The position numbers were made by a program, and so were the translations under genes. The notes below the pieces were generated by a model. The model made no database searches and had not been told where the DNA came from. It worked only from the letters and a program-made list of their open reading frames with translations. Positions 25,483 through 37,044 of a stretch of 64,000 bases of DNA are shown one piece after another (the stretch's first letter is position 1; the number at the start of each line of letters is the position of its first letter). The stretch is from Pogonophryne albipinna (lineage: Eukaryota; Chordata; Actinopteri; Perciformes; Artedidraconidae), in contig CM053247.1 of assembly GCA_028583405.1 (NCBI GenBank), positions 9,802,946-9,866,945 of the forward strand, given 5' to 3'.

Positions 25483-28400
25483 GGATGTCACATGAGCGAA
25501 TACCAAGTTGGATCTTCTTCGAAAATTAGGAAAGCGTTACAATACTATTTCTCTACAGTCAGCAGGTACCTAAGGTCAGGGCTTGAGACCAAGAGCCTCC
25601 TGTCATCTATACATTTACACAGATTATTCTACATTGGTAAACCAAAAATCAAAGACCGTTGGAGAGCTAACGTTAGCCGTTAGCTAGCCGCAGTCATGTT
25701 CGGCTAAATACCTGAGCGATTAGCTAACAATAACTGACTTTTCTTTTAGATAACATTATTATGCATTCAAGCAATCTTGGGCCAAAGATAATAGAATTTT
25801 TTTTTAAATAAGCTTGTTTTTTTTTTTTCTACCATGGCATCAAATTGGGTATTGAGTTTTATTTCATTTCTTGTATTGTGTTATCCCTATTGCCTGTACC
25901 ATGGTTGACTCATACAGAAACAATTATGCATTATCAAAAATAGGCAAATGTGGTGATCAATTCCAGGATTAATGCATTTACGTAAGAACAAAAAGAGTAA
26001 AAACTACCAACATGAAAAAAAGGAACAACTCATTCAACCCTTAAAAAAAACCTGTTACTCAATCAATCTAAAAACAAACAACGTACTTATTTGCTTCCAG
26101 TCTCTGAATGCTAAAAGACACTTTATTATTTTGTGACACTGGAGCCTGCACATACACCATGCTGCCATTCAAGCTTATACATCTTGTGTAATGTAAATGG
26201 GCTCAGTGCATACACACTGCCATATTCAAACAAACAAAATAGTTTTGAGATAAAAAGACATCTGAAATGAGAATAAAGCAGCTGAAGTACCCAAAAGATG
26301 TATTTTGTGTTTAAAGAGACTTAGACGCCGCAAGTATTTTCTATTTCAGAAGGAAATGGAACTCACAAAACTGACACAATGACAAAATAGAAATGTATTG
26401 TGAAGATTCTTATGAGTGTCCTTGATAAAATCCACATCCCATCGAATGACTGTGGTAATTTTTAGGTTCAAACCCAATAATGAAGAAATAACTTCACTAT
26501 TGTATTCTAACATGTTGTTTGGAAAAAAAATTAAAAGCTTCCGAAGGTCTTTTTATTCTTCTATTTTTATATTAACGGTCACAGCCAAGAAAACACTGCA
26601 CAAACCCCTAAATCCATCCTGAGCTGCGCCACAAGGTTCTGTTTTCGCAATTTGATGGAGGGGGCTTAGCTGCCATAAAATGTCAACCTCCACTTCCCCT
26701 GATAAAGTTTCTCTGGCAGGCAGCGGACGGACTTCAGCAGCTGTTGCCCCCCTTCCAAAGCCCGTCTGGCTTCCCAGGTTATCCCGATTTTCACAGTTGT
26801 CTCTGAAATTTGGGTAATGTTGGATCAAATGCTGCAACTCTGCACGGCCGCTAACCGTTCAAAGCCGGAGCCCGGACCCCGCAGGACCCCGGAGGGCCGC
26901 TCATCCGCCCTGAGAACAGCTTGTTAGAGTTGACACTTGATTTTATGCATTGTATTTCTGAGAGCATTACAACTAAATCCCCTTCTCAGGCGATATGGAG
27001 GGCTGCTGTGGCAAATGCAGGTGGGGGGATTAGGAGTAGCTTGACGGCTCGGGATTTCAGAGCTTTATCTTTGAGCTTCCTGTGAATTTTAAAGCCCAAT
27101 ATACTATATATGCTGATAAAGATTTAGGATTCCTGTAAGATGATTAGACTGTATGTCACTGATGGTGTGCAGTTATTCCACGAGAGCAGTGAGGAAGCAG
27201 ACACCCACTGGTGTATGTGTTACTGTATATAAAAACAATCATATTACACGCAAGATTTAGGCAATGTGTGCAGTACAATAAAACCTAATCATGTCGAACC
27301 ATGAGACAATAAAAAGCTTTAAACATATTTAGAAAAAAGAACTGGGTAACTAAGTACTTTTATTACTCACATACTGCACTATACCCTGCAAAACTAATTC
27401 AATATAATAATACCTCAAAAATAAATGCAGTGATTTACTCACTTTTCATATAATAATCCCAAAGTCCAAGACAGACATGACAGATGAGCTTAATATGGCC
27501 CCTTTAATGGCACATTTATTTATTTTATGTTTGAAATGCAACAACATTGATACAGATATATACAGTCTATGAGTGTAACATGTAACAACATCTAACACAA
27601 AACATTTAGTAAAATAAAAATGCAGGTGAAAACAAAAATGTTTTATTGCAGTCCAGTTATAAGCAAGCCCAAAAGTAAGGCCTAAACCAGAGCTTAACGA
27701 AAAACCCAAATTTCCAATGTAAAAAAATGTGGAAATGATCTCCAACCAAATGTTCAGCTCACCCCAAACAATGCCATAGATTAGAGATTGTATAACATTA
27801 ATCCTTATTGGGGATATGGGGGAAAAACACAAGAAATAGATGTGACCCAACCAGAAATCCTGCCAATAGGGGAAATGTAAGAAATGACCGCCCGACCCAG
27901 CCAGAGTTGGGCTTAATTCGGGACTGTCAGCATGTCAAAGCTCTAATAAGTATACCACCAACCAGCACCGTAACAAACAACAGCCACTACCCCAGCTATT
28001 GATTTGACCTTTAAAAGAACTAAAAGATATTCTATGAAGTCATATGCTATGTCAGAAGCAGGTTATGGAGGTACTCCAACCAGGAAGTGATCTAATGACT
28101 TCTTCCGGTAGAAAAAAAAAACAAGAACTTTCAGGTTGTTTTTTAATAATACTTTGCCTTAAATATGAGGTGAACATATTTTCAAGCGGACAGATGGTCA
28201 GCACATGCAAAAGGTTGCCATTTTCCCTTTCCTACCTTTTGCTACACACCGAAAACAAATAAAGAACTCTTTTCACAGCAACCTGCTTTTGCACCTATCT
28301 GTGCCGCGCTCAGAGACGCTCCTGCTAGGTATGAAATAATGATGGCACAATATGTGTGTAGAAGCTCTGCGGGGGCATATGTTGAGTCAGGCGGCTGAGC

Positions 28401-31400
28401 AAAATCACCTGTCCGGCCGGGGGGGGGGGGGCGTCTGGAGCCCGCTAATGATAAACCTCCAACATACTGACTGTTAGCTCATGGCCTTCTCCGAGTTGCA
28501 CATCCACAGTCGCTTCTGCTCCCCGTCTGAACCCATATTGACCTGGCACTGCGTCTGACCGAAAGCCCTCTGAGCCAATCGCATGGGGCTGTTTAAGTCC
28601 CGGTGGGGGGGTGGAGCCGTGGCAGGGCCGGCTGGAGTCACCTTGCCAGCAGCACTCTGCTTCGCGCTTTAATGAAGGCAGAGGGAAAGTTTGGCTGGAG
28701 GTGTTTGTGTGTTATGTCACATTTCCAAAGAGGCTCGGGCAGAGGAGGCAGCAGATCGCTTCTGACTTCTCCAGCAGATGTTTGGAAATGGTGCTAATGC
28801 TGTGGATTATGTCAGTGGGTGCAACAAGCAGCGGGAACACTATGATACAATACAAATGATAACTGAGGTAGCTTGGGTGATCTGTGCCTTTAACAGTATC
28901 TACAAAGAAATGTAACTGCAATCATATTAGCTCGCAGTGAATGTTCTAATTTCAACACTTGGTTAAATTACACACAAGAACAGGATATCTTTGTAGCCAC
29001 CAACGCTCTGATAGCCCGAGCTTGGCATTTTGACCAGTGCCATCTTGTTTTGAAGTGACCATAATGGGAGGGAGGTGTTTGAGAGGAGCGAGGCCCGGCA
29101 CAACCAGCATATCAAACGCTAAGTTCCAGGCTAACTTAGTTAACAAGATCCTGATCTGTAGATCTATAACACGTTAACCATCATTTCAATTAGGATGGTT
29201 GCAAAATAAGTTACACGCAGGAATATAAAGAGTCATTGTCTTTTAGTTCAACAAAACTAACAGCACTGTGCTGGCAACGACTTCTTGATAGCAACTTGTC
29301 AATCATAATGCATCATAAAAGCACAACCTCCTTTATTGTTTATTTAACTCCAAACAGGACCATCATTTATAAAATAAACACAAGTCTTCATTGAGATAGA
29401 CCTAAAACTAGGAAGCTAGACCATTAGCTAATTAGAACAAGTAATAAATCAAGTAAAAAGAGAGGTAATTTTGTCATAGTCTTCTATAGAATCAGACATA
29501 TTTTTGCATTAGAATTGTCCCCTCTGGCTGTTGCTTCATATTTTGAAGTTAACTTTATTAAACCCATTTCACTTCATGTTTAATTATTTTGAGGGTTTGT
29601 GAATTTTGTATATAAAACTTTTTAAACAAGTGTCGACATTGTAAATGAATCCCTGGTGTTTAGGGCTTTTTGTTTAAGACATATTCAGGCCTGCCTGTCT
29701 CCATCTTCTCTCCCTCTGGAGTTTCTTCTCGTAGTGTCCAGTCCGTCCTTAATCTGGCCCGGTCCGCTGGGGGGGACAGCAGATCTGAAAAGCTGTTTAC
29801 AACCTTCAGCTGCTGCGCTCGCTGGGCCGAACAAACACAGCCTCCCACACGGCCGCTGCCTCTTCTCTCCGTGGCTGGCATCGTTTAACATTACAATATT
29901 TTCCCGGTGTTTGCCCACGGATGATGAGGCTCTCATTGCTATGCATGTGCCAGATGAATCATAAACCTATACCATATGCCATTGCAATTTGCTGATGGGC
30001 CCAAGCTGTTTTGGTGGATATAAAATCCTGGGATTATGAAGGCTTGATCCTCAGTGAATGAAGGGAGAGAAGGACAGGGAGACAGGCAGAGTGAAGGAGG
30101 GAAAGGTGGAGGGTGAATGCTCCCTCTTTGCTTTTCTATTGGTCCACAGGACACTTACAATGGAAAGGTAGTAGGCGGGGCTACTGATTGACACCTCCCA
30201 AATGTTCTAATCTAACCAAAGGCTGTGAAGTATTAGCTCAACCTGGTGGTCTGTGAGAGCAAACAAACAATGTCATGTGCACACAGACAACAACACCTTG
30301 TCCCCAGTGTCCAATGATGGTAATTGGAGTAGCTGTTAAAAACAAACGGCACAATGCCCTCTGGGATTTTCTGTTGTTGTCGTTCTGCTCTGTGAAATCG
30401 AGATTACATATGGGCCAATCATCATTTGTACTAAAGCTCTTATTTTAAATAAAGCATCTTTATTGACAAAAGGTGAGGAAATCCTCAAAGCACGGAGATA
30501 GTTCTGATTGTTAACCAAAGAACAGGACTTAAAAGCTTAGTTAGTGAGAGAGGTGTTGTTGTTTTTCATCACCATACCAGAAATCCTTCTAAGAAATATC
30601 TGCATTTAGCCTTGTTTTCAATTAGCTCGAAGGGTTTATTGTTGTAGGTAAGCTAATGATAACTTATGTCTTATTTTGTCTAATATTAAGGCTTACTTAG
30701 TCATTTTGAATAAATAATAGATAAAACCCTCCTACGGACTCAACGGATATGCAGCAGGTATCCATCGAGGCCGACATTTCTAGTCTCGAAATAGGAGTTA
30801 AAAGGCAGTGTTGCATATTTGCAATATGTATGTCAGTATGTGGAGGCCTCATTAGAAATGTTAAGTTTATAATGACTATTTCAATTTTGCAAATTAGGCA
30901 AACGCAGATTTCCAATGGGACTATGTGGTTTGTTCTATATTTATGTTACTTGCTGTATTTGTGTTGAACAAAAAAAAGAGTAGTATCGTTTCAACTTGGA
31001 GAATCATTTAAGCCAACAAGTCCAGATAAGCACCAAAACTGAACCAAGTCAAGCCATTGGGGCTCCATAATGATAAGCATAAACGCCCATTTGGCCCTAC
31101 TAACTCTGGCTAATACTTTCCATTTTTTTTCACCCCATATTTGTCCCATAAAATTGGAAGCTTTAGTTATTAACGTGTAGCAATGGATAAAACCAACATT
31201 GACACTGAATGCATTTGTATTGAAAGTCTTTCGGATAATCAATCTAATGGTATGCAACAATATGCTTAATAGATTTTGTACCCCTAAAATTGCATTTGGC
31301 CCAGGCTGCCCCTTTAACCCTACAGCAGTTGACATATATTGATGGAAGAATTATTTTTTAAACTTATATGGGCCGAAGGGATAGCTATGGTAAGAGCTGA

Positions 31401-32552
31401 ATGCCCATATGGCAGGTTCCACTTCCAAGTGGGAGTTTTTTTTTTAAAACGTACAGATGGTTTTGTTTGGATCCAAGTTTATTCTTTAAATCACATTTTA
31501 CCGTTACTGTTAAAAGTTAACTTTGATATCTGTAATATTTGCAGTGCTGATGTTGCATTCAAGTCACAAGGAGACCAGTAGAAAACAACAGATCTACTGT
31601 TTACTCTGGATACTCATCCTGGTGAGAAAGGTCAAAAACATGGACAAACAAGTAAAGAGGATTAATTCTTTTTCAGGTTTTTGATTAATATCAATATTTA
31701 GCTTATGGACTAAGATTCATGTCACGCTACTGACAGCGGAGGGAGGCTTAAGGATTATGTTTCACAGCTGAGCCGTTTTATAAAAGGAAAAAAACATAGT
31801 CCAACTTTGTATTTAACTTTACTGCACTTTCTAAAGGTCACCTGAACTTAAACCTTTGATACTTTTTAAAGGTTTAATGTATAATTTCTTAAGTAATTGC
31901 ACAATATCTTAGGAGCAACAGTGGCGAGAGAAGGTGCTAACCACCATAACTCAAACTAACAGCATGTATAAGCGATTACCTCGTACTTTTTAATTGAGTG
32001 GGTTCAGAGAAGCTCTAACTTCACGGTTTTACGAGTCTGGGGTCTTTAAACGGCTCGGCCACAGTAATTCGATAATCATTTTCATTTGGTAGAATGCTGG
32101 TGATCAATCTGATGGATGACTTCATCAATCCTCATCACGCGCAGTCGTATAGGCCGCGGAGTCTGAGTGTAAGTCGAGAGGCCATGAATCGTCCCTTTAT
32201 GAATCACATTCCAACTAAAAGTTGATTAGTGAGCTATTGCAGCAGGGAAATACAGCCGCACTTGATATTCATTAAGATAAGGTGTTACTGCCAGCGTTAC
32301 ATGGTTTGTGACAATAAATTTCCCATTTGCATAAAAATGGGCTCAGGAATTTAAATGGCAAAAATACAGTCTAGCTCATTGTAGCACACTTGGCAGTGAG
32401 TAGTAAAGTAATTTATTCATGAGGCTGGCAGGATGTCGGGTGCTACCATCTGAAGTGTGTGGTGAAAAGTGCCTGTACTGGACATCACTCTGTTTTGTAA
32501 TATTTCTGTAAAATGTTTAGAATTTATGGTAATATTTAAATCTACCATGTAG
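25483..32552. other. Gene-free interval with repeat scraps
   Basis: No supported gene in about 7 kb. Scraps: 27470-27507 looks like one end (ending GGCCCCTTTAA) of the 13224-type miniature element in reverse orientation, and 28985-29080 is listed separately. A homopolymer G run lies at 28419-28430. The sequence around 32090-32350, rich in ATTA and CATAAA words, has the look of vertebrate conserved noncoding DNA, but this is an impression only. Confidence 0.45.
28985..29080 (+). repeat. Fragment of a dispersed repeat (GAGTTCGGCAT family)
   Basis: It contains CCCGAGCTTGGCATTTTGAC and CCATCTTGTTTTGAAGTGACC in the same order and orientation as the fragments at 9663 and 40025. Noncoding. Confidence 0.45.
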
Positions 32553-33200
32553 GCGTTTGGTTGATCCTAAAATCCTTGAAAAGTACCTTAAACGCCTGAC
32601 ACTGTGCACGGGAACATTAATTGTATCAAAGGGTCTGAACATCTCTAAGCTTGTGGTGACTGATGTTGCGCTCTCCGACCATTCCTGTGTTTTCTTTGAG
32701 AGCTCTATTCCCGTCCAAACAATTGCTAAGAAAGAGGTAACCGCTAGACGTCACTTATCTGAAAATGCACAGGAAATGTTTGCACAGATTTTTTCTCCCT
32801 CAATTGCCCATGCTAACTTCTCAGTAAATGAGCTAGTTGATCAATTTAATTCAAAAATAACAAATGTCATGGATACCATTGCTCCCATTAAAAAAAAGGA
32901 AGTATCTAGCAAGAAAATATCTCCATGGAGAAAAGCCATGACTGAGAACAGCAAAAACTGAGTGCAGAAAAGCTGAACGCAGACGTAGAAAAACAAATCT
33001 CCAAGTTCACTTGGAAATCTATAAAGAGAAACTCTGCGTCTATAATCAGGAAATAAAAAAGGCACGACAATCGTTCTTCTCTGACATCATTACCAAAAAT
33101 AAAAACAACTCACGTGCCTTGTTTGCTACCGTCGACAGACTAACAAACCCTCCTTCTTCACTGACAAAATTCAGAAAATCAGACAAGCAGTCAGTGCCTC
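32553..33200 (+). pseudogene. L2 endonuclease C-terminus and linker
   Basis: The frame reads KGLNISKLVVTDVALSDHSC. SDH is the conserved C-terminal motif of APE-type LINE endonucleases, which nick the target DNA. A linker follows (ENAQEMFAQIFSPS, NELVDQFNSKITNV, SPWRKAM), homologous to the copy C segment at 63597-63983. The frame breaks near 32961, where AACAGCAAAAACTGAGTG puts a stop in frame. The continuation (QSFFSDIITKNKN, then ATVDRLTNPPSS) is in another frame. The N-terminal endonuclease catalytic region is missing, so the 5' end is truncated. Confidence 0.8.
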
Positions 33201-33373
33201 TGTATCCAACACATTCTCACTCCCAACCCGTCACATGTTGACGGTCAGTCAGGGCCCCTCCCCGTCACTCTATTACGGACAGGGTACCCCTTGAGAGTCA
33301 GTTTTCAACAGGCAGGGCGTCCCATAGACCTTCATAGACCTCCCATAGCGTTGATAATCGACGCCATGAGAAC

Positions 33374-33460
33374 GCTCCCCGACGGTCGGTTGTTATTGTC
33401 AATATTAATATAATAATTATTTATTTTTTAATAGTCACACTCGATTTTGCTGATTTCCTT
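33374..33460 (+). repeat. Dispersed repeat segment, plus-oriented copy
   Basis: About 80 bases (GGTCGGTTGTTATTGTCAAT through TAGTCACACTCGATTT) match the reverse complement of 54338-54423 almost exactly. Similarity fades on both sides. Noncoding. Confidence 0.8.
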
Positions 33461-33487
33461 GTTGCCCCAGCTGTATTAATGTATTAC

Positions 33488-33712
33488 ATTGATATACTTT
33501 ATTAATCCCTGTGGGGAAATTGTTTCTCTGCATTTGTTCCAGCCTGTGTTAGGAGCAGTGTGCTGCCATTTTGAACGGCGCCCGGGGAGCAGTGTAGGGA
33601 ACGGTGCCTTGCTCAGGGACACCTCGGTAGCACTTGGTCTTGCCGGGACTTGAACTGGTGACCTTCCAGTTGCCAAGCCAAGTCCCTATCGACTTCGCCA
33701 CCACCGCCCTAC
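33488..33712 (-). mobile_element. tRNA-derived SINE
   Basis: Read on the minus strand, it starts AGGGCGGTGGTGGCGAAGTC with a pol III A-box-like TGGCGAAGTCGA. About 35 bases later comes GGTCACCAGTTCAAGTCCC, whose GTTCAAGTCC matches the B-box consensus. The body contains GTGTCCCTGAGCAAGGCACC, a block I recall from several fish SINEs. The 3' part ends GGGATTAATAAAGTATATC, a LINE-like tail. Length of ~225 bp and the paired boxes support a SINE, which carries no protein and would need a LINE RT in trans. Confidence 0.72.
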
Positions 33713-35160
33713 ATCGATGTTAATCCATGTGTGTGGTTGTGGAATTAATGGACGTGCCGTTGTGCGATTGCGTGCAGGCAACGCAATAATTTACAAACTC
33801 TTGTACAGACTCTAAAAAACCAGTGGTGTAGTTAATAAAACATAATAATATCAAACATAATATGACTATTAACTTTATTGTGAAATTAAAACAGAACGGC
33901 AAAGGAAAATACAGTTTCAGTCTCTCGCTTTGAAGCTTATGCATTGTACCATGAACCTGTATAGACCTGTAACAGTCAACTGCGTGAGGAGTTGGAAAGG
34001 TAGTTCAGTAAATAATATCTTTAAAAACTACAAAAAAAATCCCTTTCTATCAGCTGTGCACCGTTATGGTGTAAATATAACCTATCTACCAATTGGATCA
34101 AATATAAAAGTCAGCCAAATTAGTGTTGATACTGCAAGGAGACGTATTGTGTGAAAAGAAATGGAAGATGTTGTTTAATTGCTAATATATTTATGATCCA
34201 CGTCACATATTCAGTTTTGGCGGCATTTCTTACAGTTTGTCAAAAGGTCTTCTGATCAGGGCTCTATAAATAAATATCTACGGTAGATATGTAATATTTA
34301 ATGCAGCCGAACCGTGTATTACAATGCCGTTATGTGATGACTTCCAAAGAGAAAAGCAAGAACACTCGGAATAAAGTATTAATTTATTTAAAAAAAAAAA
34401 AAAATCGATTTCATATCATATAAACACCATATCCCCACATGCATTGCGGCTAAAACAATCGAGCCTATCAAAACCTCTGAAAAAAGAAAGGTGTTTCTCA
34501 GAATCGAAAGAGAAAAACCTATGGGAAAAACACAAAAGCATTGTACACAATTTAAATCAATAAATGTCGTATAATTAACAAGGATAAACTGATGTTTTTT
34601 AGTGGATGAGTACTGCAGATATCACTGTTAAATCATTTGATCATTGGTTTTATTATGAAAACGTCGAGACCGGAAATACTGTTTTCAACCCGTAACTTTA
34701 CATGGAGGCTGCCGCATACCACAAATCATCTTCGTAATATCTATCAAACTATAGATCCAACATATCGACTGGACGTGGATTCTAAAAGTACAATACACAC
34801 TTCTCGCAAGAAATCTAATCAAAAAACTATCCTACAATTTAGGATTTTACAGAAAGGGTTATTTGTGAATAAACGACCATCTGTAATGTTTGCATTCAAC
34901 GGGAGCACTAGAGGGCGAAAACGTAATTATAGGACGTATCAAGCGTTTGAACAAACAACATATTTGGTCGTAATAAGGGCCTGAACAATCGACCCATTTG
35001 GTCGTATGAGTTGGAGGACTTGTTGGTATGTATGTGTGTGTGTGTTTGTGTATTTTTGCGTTTGTGTGTATTGTGTTTGTTTCCCGGGGAAAACACTCAC
35101 GAGAAACACCGGCTGTTGTTATGCCTGCTGTGACGTTAAGTTACTCCGTTCTCCGAAAAA

Positions 35161-36426
35161 GTTGTTTTTCAACAGTTGAGTAATTTCTTGCATTTAAATA
35201 ACTGTTTGGATGTGTTCCAGTCAGGCTTTCGTCCAAACCACAGCACTGAGACTGCTCTTGTAAAGGTCTTTAATGACATCCACTTAAACACAGACAGTGG
35301 CAGAACTTCAGTGTTAGTATTATTAGATCTCAGTGCTGCGTTTGACACTGTTGACCACAACATATTACTAGACCGACTGGAAAACTGGGTGGGACTTTCG
35401 GAAACAGTTCTAAATTGGTTTGAATCCTACTTAAAGGACAGAAACAACTTTGTTTCTATAGGTAAATACACATCTGAGTTGACAAATATGACATGTGGGG
35501 TACCTCAAGGCTCCATCTTGGGGCCTCTTCTCTTTAACGTCTACATGCTACCACTGGCTCAGATAATGAAGAACAACAAAATAAGTTACCATAGCTATGC
35601 GGATGACACACAAATTTATGTAACAATTTCACCAGGAGACTATGCTCCAATTCAAACACTGAGTAAGTGCATTGAACAAATCAATGACTGGATGTGTCAG
35701 AACTTTCTCCAATTAAACAAAGATAAAACTGAGGTAATGGTTTTTGGAGCCAAGGCAGAACGTTTAAAAGTTAGCGCTGAGCTTCAGTCTGCAATGTTCA
35801 AAACAACAGATAAAGCCAGAAATCTAGGTGTAGTCATGGACTCTGACCTGAGTTTCAACAGTCATATTAAAACAGTTACTAAATCAGCCTACTATCACCT
35901 AAAGAATATATCTAGGGTTAAAAGACTAATGTCACAGCAGGATTTGGAAAAACTTGTCCATGCTTTTATCTTCAGTAGACTCGACTACTGTAATGGTGTC
36001 TTCACAGGTCTCACTAAAAAATCTATTAGAAAGCTGCAGCTGATTCAGAACGCCGCTGCTCGAGTCCTCACTAACACTAAGAAAGTGGATCACATCACTC
36101 CTGTTCTGAAGTCTTTACACTGGCTTCCTGTGTGTCAAAGAATAGATTTCAAAATACTGCTGCTGGTTTATAAAGCACTGAATGGTTTAGGCCCAAAATA
36201 CATTTCTGACCTCCTGCTAAATTATGAACCATCCAGATCTCTCAGGTCTTCAGGGACTGGTCAGCTTTCTGTCCCCAGAGTCAGAACTAAACATGGAGAA
36301 GCAGCGTTTAGTTATTATGCTCCAAATATCTGGAACAAACTCCCAGAAACCTGCAGGTCCGCTGCAACTCTGACTACTTTTAAATCCAGGCTGAAGACTT
36401 TTCTTTTTGTCGCGGCTTTTAATTGA
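35161..36426 (+). CDS. L2 reverse transcriptase, copy A (open frame, 5' incomplete)
   Basis: This frame is open to the natural L2 stop. The first Met at 35176 (416 codons) is internal to the original ORF2, not a native start. RT motifs in order: SGFRPNHSTETALVKV, LDLSAAFDTVDH with the motif A Asp, TCGVPQGSILGPLLFNVY (motif B), and YADDTQ with both catalytic Asp at 35596-35607. Then come LNKDKTEVMVFG and the C-terminal HWLPVCQRI ... IWNKLPETC region ending VAAFN. All palm-domain catalytic residues are present. The N-terminal RT portion, endonuclease linkage and promoter are lost through the foreign block and 5' truncation. Expression is therefore unlikely. Near-identical to copy C. Confidence 0.88.
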   Translation, partial: VVFQQLSNFLHLNNCLDVFQSGFRPNHSTETALVKVFNDIHLNTDSGRTSVLVLLDLSAAFDTVDHNILLDRLENWVGLSETVLNWFESYLKDRNNFVSIGKYTSELTNMTCGVPQGSILGPLLFNVYMLPLAQIMKNNKISYHSYADDTQIYVTISPGDYAPIQTLSKCIEQINDWMCQNFLQLNKDKTEVMVFGAKAERLKVSAELQSAMFKTTDKARNLGVVMDSDLSFNSHIKTVTKSAYYHLKNISRVKRLMSQQDLEKLVHAFIFSRLDYCNGVFTGLTKKSIRKLQLIQNAAARVLTNTKKVDHITPVLKSLHWLPVCQRIDFKILLLVYKALNGLGPKYISDLLLNYEPSRSLRSSGTGQLSVPRVRTKHGEAAFSYYAPNIWNKLPETCRSAATLTTFKSRLKTFLFVAAFN

Positions 36427-36629
36427 ACTATTCACATCTTAGACTGCACTGTAACTTTTATTCATGTATTTTTTTTCTTTTAATGTTTATTTTATTTGCT
36501 TTTCTTTTTAATGACTGATTTTAAATGCCATTTTCTTAAATGTCTTTCATTTTTTGTAAAGCACTTTGAATTGCCTTGTGTTGAAAAGTGCTATATAAAT
36601 AAACTTGCCTTGCCTTGCCTTGCTTGTAA

Positions 36630-36960
36630 TTATGCCATTACAAGCTTCAAAGCTGTATTTATCATCTGAATTTGCCGAAACAAGTTTAATATTCTGAAAG
36701 CCAAGACTTTGTTGATTTGAAATCAGATGAAAACAAACTGTAACGGACCCTGCCGTGTTATCTATGATTATTATATGCCTTGCATTCATAATTTCAGCCG
36801 GAGGCAGGGGGAGCTGCGCTGCGGAAGAGCAGGGTGCGAGTGAGAGCAGTCATCTTCCCTTTACAAGCGTCAAAAATGTATTTAATGTGTGATTTTGGAA
36901 ATAAAAGTTTCATATTCTGAAAGCCAAGACTTTGTTTATTTAAAATCAAACAAAACACCC
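36630..36960 (+). repeat. Imperfect local duplication between L2 copies
   Basis: The segment around 36636-36735 recurs at 36858-36955. Both carry TTACAAGC, then ATTCTGAAAGCCAAGACTTT followed by a GTTGATTT or GTTTATTT variant. Spacing is about 220 bases. Noncoding, origin unknown. Confidence 0.7.
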
Positions 36961-37044
36961 GAACCTCGAAAAACTATTTTTTTACGCAAATCCACGTTTA
37001 TTTTGAAATGAGCCGTTGCGACTTCCGAATGATTTCGAGAGAGC

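Larger units (their letters stand above)
33201..35160. other. Foreign block inside L2 copy A
   Basis: The block begins soon after the word GTGCCTCTGTATCCAACAC and ends before GTTGTTTTTCAACAGTTGAG, where L2 resumes. It is about 2 kb and contains no recognisable protein gene. Contents: a segment shared in inverted orientation with 54338-54423, a tRNA-derived SINE (33488-33712), poly-A at 34389-34403, and a TG-rich tract near 35030-35075. L2 coding sequence present in copy C is absent at the junction, so this is a replacement rather than a simple insertion, or an insertion plus deletion. No clean terminal repeats were seen. Confidence 0.6.
32553..36622 (+). mobile_element. L2-clade LINE, copy A (5' truncated, interrupted)
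   Basis: A non-LTR retrotransposon that would reverse transcribe its RNA at a nicked target. Parts in order: C-terminal endonuclease and linker (32553-33200), a foreign block (33201-35160), RT to the C-terminus (35161-36426), and a 3' UTR (36427-36622). The 3' UTR contains GTGCTATATAAATAAACTTG and ends in repeated CTTGC units. The L2 call rests on the RT motifs and this tail. Copy C (60682-64000) carries ~400 bp of coding sequence that the foreign block replaces here. Confidence 0.85.

Noticed and set aside
27446..27850. 134-codon minus-strand open frame with hydrophobic stretches
   Set aside because: AT-rich sequence gives Phe/Leu/Ile runs by chance. No domain, no homology I recognise, and it overlaps a repeat end near 27504.
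28860..28885. let-7-like TGAGGTAG word
   Set aside because: Only eight bases match and there is no surrounding hairpin.
30991..31335. 114-codon minus-strand open frame
   Set aside because: No recognisable motif, signal or repeats. Length is compatible with chance in this window.
32553..36622. Reading L2 copy A as an active LINE
   Set aside because: RT residues are intact, but the endonuclease N-terminus, part of the RT N-terminus and the 5' end are missing, and the linker has a stop.
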